Made by a program: the position numbers and the translations under genes
Source of the DNA: Candidatus Zymogenaceae bacterium
GTDB taxonomy: Bacteria; Desulfobacterota; Zymogenia; Zymogenales; Zymogenaceae
Assembly (NCBI GenBank): GCA_016931225.1
Contig: JAFGFE010000008.1
Coordinates: forward strand, 55,452-119,451
Reading direction: 5' to 3'
DNA length: 64,000 nucleotides
Shown: piece after piece, positions 59,576 to 64,000 of the stretch
How positions within the stretch are numbered: the first letter of the stretch is position 1
How the letters are laid out: the number at the start of each line of letters is the position of its first letter
The notes under the pieces: model-generated
The model's database searches: none
Seen by the model: the letters and a program-made list of their open reading frames with translations, nothing else
Told to the model about the DNA's origin: nothing

Positions 59576-61728
59576 GAGGCACCTCCCGGCGTCTCGATGC
59601 GATACCGGCTCCGCAGGGAGAACTCCGCCTGCTTCCCCTCGTTCCACTGGTTGATGGGCCGAAGATATCCCACCACCCGGGAGTATATTTCCGCCTCCCT
59701 GCCGCAGTGGGGGCAGGTCGGATGCTCGCCGGTCAGGTATCCGTGGTCCGGGCACACCGAGAAGGTGGGTGAGATGGTAAAATACGGGAGGTGATAGGTG
59801 GAGCAGACACTCTTGACGAACGCCTTGACCGCCTCCGGGTCCGGCGCCGCCTCCCCAAGAAAAATGTGCTGGACGGTGCCGCCGGTGTAGAGGGTCTGAA
59901 GGTGATCCTGGAGGTCAAGGACCTCGAAGACGTCGGTGGAGTAATCGACCGGCAACTGGCTGGAGTTGGTATAGAAGGCGTCGTTGATGTCCGTGCTTCC
60001 GTCGGTATTGGCGGTGACGATGTCACCGTAGCGTTTTCTGTCCAGCCGGGCAAGGCGGTGGGAAGTCCCCTCGCCCGGGGTAGCCTCCAGATTGTAGAGG
60101 TTTCCGGTCTCGGTCTGAAACCGCGTCAGCACCTGCCGCATGTGATCGAGCACCCTCTCGGCGAACGCGGCTCCGTTTTCGGTGCCGATGTCCTCCCCCA
60201 GAAGGTTCATACACGCCTCGTTCAGACCAACCAGCCCCACGGTGGAAAAATGATTATTCCAGTATCGGCCGAATCGTTTCTTCACATCCCTGAGATAGAA
60301 TTTCGAGTAGGGGTAGAAATCCCTGTCCATCAGCGTTTCCAAGGCCTTACGCTTGGTCTCGAGGCTCGTGCGGGCGATCTCCATCAGGGAATCGAGGCGC
60401 TCAATGAAGTCCCCTTCGTCTTGTGCCAGGTAGCCGATGCGGGGCATGTTTATGGTCACTACGCCGATGGAGCCGGTGAGGGGATTGGAGCCGAAAAGGC
60501 CGCCGCCCCGCTTTTCCAGCGTACGCAGGTCCAGGCGCAGCCGACAGCACATCGAGCGGGCGTCGTCCGGAGACATGTCCGAATTGACGAAATTGGCGAA
60601 GTAGGGGATGCCGTATCGGGCGGTCACCTCCCAGAGATTCCGGATAACCGGATTGTCCCAATCGAAGTCCTCCGTGATGTTGTAGGTCGGAATGGGAAAG
60701 GTGAAGACCCTCCCCTTGGCGTCGCCTTCCGAGAGCACCTCCAGGAACGCCCGGTTGAAGATGTCCATTTCGGTCTGGAAGTCGCGGTAGACCTCGCTCT
60801 TCACTTCTCCGCCGATGACCACGGCCTCATCCGCCAGGGTGGAGGGAGGGGTCAAATCCAGGGTGACGTTGGTGAACGGGGTTTGGAATCCGACCCTTGT
60901 CGCCACGTTGACGTTGAAAACAAATTCCTGGAGGGCCTGTTTGACCTCCACGTATTCCATGCCGTCGTACCGGATGAACGGGGCCAGAAGGGTGTCGAAA
61001 TTTGAAAAGGCCTGGGCGCCCGCGGCCTCGCCCTGGAGGGTGTAGAAGAAATTGACAATCTGACCCAGGGCCGACCGGAAATGACGGGCCGGTCGGCTTT
61101 CCGCCTTGCCCGGCGCCCCGCAGAACCCGGTGATCAGAAGATCTCTAAGATCCCACCCCACACAGTACACCGAGAGCTGGCCCAGGTCGTGTATATGGAG
61201 ATCACCCGAGGAATGGGCCTCCCGGACGTCGGGGGTGTAAATCTTGTTGAGCCAGTAGACCCGGGAAATTTCGCTGGAGATATAGTTGTTCAGGCCCTGC
61301 AGGGAATAGGCCATGTTGCTGTTTTCCTTTACCTTCCAGTCCAGGCGCTCCAGATAACGATCGATGAGGTCGACGTCGGCCCGGGTCGCCATTTCCCTGA
61401 TGCGGCTGTGCTGATCCCGGTAGAGAATATACGCCTTGGCGGTGCGCTTGAAAGTGGAGGCGAGCAACACCTCTTCCACCAGGTCCTGGATTTCCTCAAC
61501 CGCAGGAGTGCCGGATATCATCGTTTGGGCCAGTCCCAGGACCTTTATGGTCAGCGTTCGGGCCGTCTCGGCCTCGTATTCTCCCGTGGCCCGTCCGGCC
61601 TTGAGAATGGCCGATGTGATTTTTCCCGCCTCGAAGGGAACCAGCCGACCGTCCCGCTTGGAAATATGCGTGAAGGGCGCGGGAATGTCAGACGAGTTAT
61701 TCTGTTGAAGATTGGTGACTGATCCCAT
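59572..61728 (-). CDS. nrdD: Anaerobic (class III) ribonucleoside-triphosphate reductase
   Basis: A 718-residue class III RNR. An ATP-cone covers about residues 20-110 (KRDGRLVPFEAGKITSAIL). The active site includes SGDLHIHDLGQLSVYCVGWD and the Cys in RSMCCRLRLDL. The C-terminal zinc module is CPDHGYLTGEHPTCPHCG and the glycyl radical is G687 in RVVGYLRPINQWNEG. The start is ATG 61728, five bases after GGAGG; the upstream frame from 61764 has no such site. It reduces NTPs to dNTPs without oxygen, shown also by the coupled nrdG. No class I or II RNR is in the window. Confidence 0.95.
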   Translation of the reverse strand: MGSVTNLQQNNSSDIPAPFTHISKRDGRLVPFEAGKITSAILKAGRATGEYEAETARTLTIKVLGLAQTMISGTPAVEEIQDLVEEVLLASTFKRTAKAYILYRDQHSRIREMATRADVDLIDRYLERLDWKVKENSNMAYSLQGLNNYISSEISRVYWLNKIYTPDVREAHSSGDLHIHDLGQLSVYCVGWDLRDLLITGFCGAPGKAESRPARHFRSALGQIVNFFYTLQGEAAGAQAFSNFDTLLAPFIRYDGMEYVEVKQALQEFVFNVNVATRVGFQTPFTNVTLDLTPPSTLADEAVVIGGEVKSEVYRDFQTEMDIFNRAFLEVLSEGDAKGRVFTFPIPTYNITEDFDWDNPVIRNLWEVTARYGIPYFANFVNSDMSPDDARSMCCRLRLDLRTLEKRGGGLFGSNPLTGSIGVVTINMPRIGYLAQDEGDFIERLDSLMEIARTSLETKRKALETLMDRDFYPYSKFYLRDVKKRFGRYWNNHFSTVGLVGLNEACMNLLGEDIGTENGAAFAERVLDHMRQVLTRFQTETGNLYNLEATPGEGTSHRLARLDRKRYGDIVTANTDGSTDINDAFYTNSSQLPVDYSTDVFEVLDLQDHLQTLYTGGTVQHIFLGEAAPDPEAVKAFVKSVCSTYHLPYFTISPTFSVCPDHGYLTGEHPTCPHCGREAEIYSRVVGYLRPINQWNEGKQAEFSLRSRYRIETPGGAS

Positions 61729-61940
61729 GATCTCCTCCGAAAGGTATCGACAAGAAGAACGCAACGGCTGAAAGTAGACTGGCTTGTAAACCGCATAAGT
61801 CGGGAAGGGTCTTTTCGGATGATAATCCCTGGTGTGTGATACGGTCTGTTCCGTCAGAATACGAAAGGGATGAAAGCGGTTATCTACACCATAAATGCGT
61901 TGTGTGAAAGACCCCCCAAAGCGGCGAATTCAGCCGGCAC

Positions 61941-61950
61941 CTGTATATTG
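61941..61950. promoter_or_regulatory. NrdR box 2 (weaker)
   Basis: CTGTATATTG (CAATATACAG on the minus strand) matches the NrdR core CTATATATAG with two mismatches. Its centre is 31 bp from box 1, the usual three-turn spacing. Confidence 0.5.
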
Positions 61951-61971
61951 GGCCTGGCTGTAACAGTTATA

Positions 61972-61981
61972 CAATATATAG
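61972..61981. promoter_or_regulatory. NrdR box 1
   Basis: CAATATATAG differs from the core CTATATATAG at one base and overlaps the -10 box of the nrdD promoter. Confidence 0.6.
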
Positions 61982-62001
61982 ATATAAAAACGATTTGTCA
62001 A
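61973..62001 (-). promoter_or_regulatory. Promoter of the nrdD-nrdG operon
   Basis: On the minus strand TTGACA (62001-61996), exactly 17 bp, TATATT (61978-61973). NrdR binding at box 1 would block it. Confidence 0.7.
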
Positions 62002-62187
62002 ATGAAAAATACAAAACAACACGTTTTTTAATTCAATTCGGGGCTGTGCACGTATGAGGCTGAAAGTCCCGGTGTGTGAGCGGACGAAGGGACTGGGTGG
62101 TGCGGCGTTGTACTTTCGCTATCGATTTTTACAGTGTGCGGGAGGGGAGGCGGGGTCCGTGTTCCGATCGGGCGGGAAAAGGGGGGG

Positions 62188-63258
62188 CTAATAATCGCTC
62201 ACCCAGGTGGTTTTCGCAAGGGAAATGCCGTCTCGAAAGGAGTTTTTTACCTGGTACATGGCCTTGTCCGCCTCTCCGATAAGCTCCTGGAAATTAGAGG
62301 CGTCTTCGGGAATGGAGGCGACGCCGAAGCTTGCCGTGAGCTTGATGTTCAGCGAGTCGTTTTTGAGGAAATAGGCCTTCTTTATCTTGTTTCTGATGAG
62401 CTTGGCGAACTCGTATGCTTCAGACTTGTCGGCCTGAGGAAGGAGGATGACGAATTCGTCTCCCCCGTACCGGATCCCGATATCGCCCTCCCGGAGGAGC
62501 CCGTTGAGCAATTCGCCGAATTCCTTGATGGTCTTGCTGCCGATAAGGTGGCCGTATTTGTCGTTGATATTTTTGAAGTAATCAAGATCGATGAATATCA
62601 TCGAAACGAGGGAGAGATTCTTTATTTCGTCATGTCCCTCTCCATTGAGGAGCTGGTGGATGAACCGGGAGTTGTAAAGGCCGGTCAGCTCGTCGGTCAG
62701 GATAAGCTTCCTGGCGATATTGTAGTAGCGGGCATTGTCGAGAGCGATGGCGATGTAATCGGCCAGTATCGACAATATCCTCATGTCGTCCTCGCCGAAA
62801 GCGTTGTTGTTGTCGTCATCGTAGTTTATCAGTTCAATGACGCCCAGGATTTTACCCTTGCTGATGACGGGGACACAGACGATCGCCTTTGTTTCGAAAT
62901 CAGAGACCTCGTCCACTTTCGGTGTGAACCGTGCATCGGCCGAAACATCGGGGACGATAAGTGGTTCGGCGTTTTTGGCGACCCATCCGGCGATTCCCTC
63001 TCCCATCTTGAGTCTGATATCCTTGATCTTGTCGGACCGTTCGCCCACGACGATTTCAAAATAGAGCTCGTTGGTCTCCTCGTCCACGAGGAGGAGAGAC
63101 CAATTTTCTGGGTTCAGCAAAACCTTGACTTGCTGCATTATGATGGAGAGAATTTCCTTGATGTCCAGACTTGAGGTGAGGGCACGGCCGATTTCGTTAA
63201 TCGTCGAGAGTTCCTCGCTTCTTTGCTGGATTTCCCCCAAAAAACCCTTTTCTTTCAT
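62188..63258 (-). CDS. GAF-GGDEF diguanylate cyclase
   Basis: A 356-residue soluble sensor enzyme. Residues ~15-180 are a GAF domain (NEIGRALTSSLDIKEILSII, GEGIAGWVAKNAEPLIVPDV and VCVPVISKGKILGVIELIN). Residues ~185-345 are a GGDEF domain starting LTDELTGLYNSRFIHQLL. The active site is R-Y-GGDEF (265-269) and the inhibitory RxxD site is R256-EGD259, five residues before it; both are intact. It should make c-di-GMP with feedback control in response to a ligand of the GAF domain. It lies about 5.6 kb upstream of the MshEN operon with nrdDG and hpt genes between. A good promoter is at 63302-63330. Confidence 0.93.
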   Translation of the reverse strand: MKEKGFLGEIQQRSEELSTINEIGRALTSSLDIKEILSIIMQQVKVLLNPENWSLLLVDEETNELYFEIVVGERSDKIKDIRLKMGEGIAGWVAKNAEPLIVPDVSADARFTPKVDEVSDFETKAIVCVPVISKGKILGVIELINYDDDNNNAFGEDDMRILSILADYIAIALDNARYYNIARKLILTDELTGLYNSRFIHQLLNGEGHDEIKNLSLVSMIFIDLDYFKNINDKYGHLIGSKTIKEFGELLNGLLREGDIGIRYGGDEFVILLPQADKSEAYEFAKLIRNKIKKAYFLKNDSLNIKLTASFGVASIPEDASNFQELIGEADKAMYQVKNSFRDGISLAKTTWVSDY

Positions 63259-63301
63259 GCTGAATCAATTCGATGTCTGAAAATATGCATACTCAATTAA
63301 A

Positions 63302-63330
63302 AGTATACATAAAGGTGGGTAAAATCTCAA
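63302..63330 (-). promoter_or_regulatory. Promoter of the diguanylate cyclase gene
   Basis: On the minus strand TTGAGA (63330-63325), exactly 17 bp, TATACT (63307-63302), 44 bp before the start. Confidence 0.65.
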
Positions 63331-63362
63331 GTATAATAGGAGCGGATTTCTTGGTTTTTCCC

Positions 63363-63390
63363 TTGTAAAATACCATGCGGATGATATAAT
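63363..63390 (+). promoter_or_regulatory. Promoter of the zinc-ribbon gene at 63448
   Basis: TTGTAA (63363-63368), 16 bp, perfect TATAAT (63385-63390), 57 bp before the start codon. Confidence 0.6.
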
Positions 63391-63447
63391 AAAAAAACAC
63401 GGCGCATAACTTTTTACTCGTTTATTTTATGTCATTACCCTAATGCC

Positions 63448-64000
63448 ATGATTGTTTCCTGCAGCAGTTGCGGTACGAAGTTTAACCTGCCGGATGAAAA
63501 AATAAAACCGGAAGGTGTGAAGATCCGCTGCACGAAATGCTCGACTATTTTCAGCGTCCCTGGACCGGAATCGGCGCCCGCGGTTGATCAGGCTCCTCCT
63601 CAGCAGCCGGTCGACACCGGCGGACAGGATGAATTTGCCGGCGGCGAAGATATGGGGATGGATGTGGGGGGTGGTTCCGATTTTGACATGGACGATGACG
63701 TCACGGCGGGTGGCGAGGGGATGGACGACACCGCCGGTTTCGACGAAGGCCTGGATGACGGGATGGACGATGATTTTGGAGACGGTATAACGGATGACTC
63801 CGACGCCGGTTTCGGCGATGATCTGATGAATGATATCGACGCCGATATTGATTTCGGCTTGGATGACGGCGGCGCCGGTGTTCCCGGAGAAGGATCCGGC
63901 GGTTTGGATGACGACGGTCTGGCGATTGATGATGATTTGGGCATGGACGACGTCGGCGGGGGAGACAGCCTCCTCGATGATGATTTGGGCATGGACGACG
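63448..64000 (+). CDS. MJ0042-type zinc-ribbon protein with Asp/Gly-rich repeats (partial)
   Basis: The frame opens at ATG 63448 and runs off the window after 184 residues. It starts with the MJ0042/zinc_ribbon_5 motif: VSCSSCGTKFNLPDEKIKP then VKIRCTKCSTIFSVP, two C-x2-C pairs. A long Asp/Gly/Met-rich low-complexity region follows, with imperfect units such as GLDDGMDDDFGDG and DDDLGMDD. Such proteins in deltaproteobacteria often continue into a membrane helix and a TPR, DUF3426 or other domain, which cannot be seen here. Promoter at 63363-63390. Function unknown. Confidence 0.8.
   Translation, partial: MIVSCSSCGTKFNLPDEKIKPEGVKIRCTKCSTIFSVPGPESAPAVDQAPPQQPVDTGGQDEFAGGEDMGMDVGGGSDFDMDDDVTAGGEGMDDTAGFDEGLDDGMDDDFGDGITDDSDAGFGDDLMNDIDADIDFGLDDGGAGVPGEGSGGLDDDGLAIDDDLGMDDVGGGDSLLDDDLGMDD
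63928..64000 (+). repeat. In-frame direct repeat (25 bp, 48-bp period)
   Basis: The 25 bases at 63928-63952 recur exactly at 63976-64000. The 48-bp period is in frame (16 residues) and codes the unit DDDLGMDD; it probably continues beyond the window. Confidence 0.85.

Larger units (their letters stand above)
61729..62187. other. 459-bp region upstream of nrdD with a regulated promoter
   Basis: It holds a consensus promoter (61973-62001, minus) and two NrdR-like boxes, then a ~240-nt leader to nrdD. The rest is AT-rich spacer between nrdD and the diguanylate cyclase; no gene seen. Confidence 0.6.

Noticed and set aside
1..64000. CRISPR arrays, tRNA or rRNA genes, insertion sequences
   Set aside because: No regularly spaced repeats, cloverleaf-like genes, rRNA segments or transposase frames were seen on either strand.

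Overview
The window looks like part of a fairly GC-rich genome of an anaerobic or facultatively anaerobic, Gram-negative-type bacterium. The evidence is an oxygen-sensitive class III ribonucleotide reductase with its radical-SAM activase, lipoproteins, a Tat-exported sulfatase, a homocysteine methyltransferase next to a cobalamin-type activation protein, and many acyl-CoA enzymes and transporters. A deltaproteobacterial (Desulfobacterota-type) origin fits, but this is inference from gene content; there is no rRNA in the window. I found no tRNA, rRNA, CRISPR array, prophage or insertion sequence.

Layout. 1-5630: a truncated penicillin-acylase-type Ntn hydrolase diverges from a beta-lactamase-fold hydrolase, followed by a V4R-domain protein, a FecR-domain exported protein and a small Cys-rich protein. 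6497-14281: a same-strand run of TetR regulator, amidohydrolase-fold protein, acyl-CoA ligase, enoyl-CoA hydratase, C45 Ntn hydrolase, APC permease and RidA, which reads as uptake and breakdown of an amide- or acyl-type substrate. 14282-15735: an isolated AT-rich gene with its own promoter and terminator, encoding a HEPN-like protein. 16475-31144: a CrtI-like oxidoreductase, GPH transporter, a broken GNAT gene, a TetR regulator with two palindromic operators facing an aminotransferase, an SDR, an FGGY kinase, a class II aldolase, a HAD phosphatase, a sulfatase, a PapA-like acyltransferase and a TPR protein. 31278-46734: MFS transporter, DUF202 protein, MBL hydrolase, FadD-type ligase, HyuA-type ATPase plus MetH-activation-like protein, SppA-type protease, homocysteine methyltransferase, divergent PEP carboxykinase-like protein, RluA synthase, an RsmG-SpoU fusion, an SDR and a sulfotransferase-like protein.

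47350-57315 is the most unusual part. A minus-strand operon begins with fructose-6-phosphate aldolase, an Opp/Dpp solute-binding lipoprotein and a DppB-type permease. It then carries FIVE tandem paralogues made of a GspE/MshE N-terminal (MshEN, cyclic-di-GMP-binding type) domain, a linker and a short C-terminal helical motif, with no ATPase domain. Only then comes the DppC-type permease and a zinc-ribbon membrane protein. The fifth paralogue appears to use an ATT start codon. A GAF-GGDEF diguanylate cyclase with intact active and inhibitory sites lies about 5.6 kb upstream of the operon (62188-63258). This suggests an undescribed c-di-GMP-responsive module built into a peptide-transporter operon.

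57434-64000: hypoxanthine phosphoribosyltransferase, a zinc-ribbon/Gly-repeat protein, the nrdD-nrdG operon with a well-placed promoter and a pair of candidate NrdR boxes 31 bp apart, the diguanylate cyclase, and a partial MJ0042-type zinc-ribbon protein with Asp/Gly-rich repeats that runs off the end.
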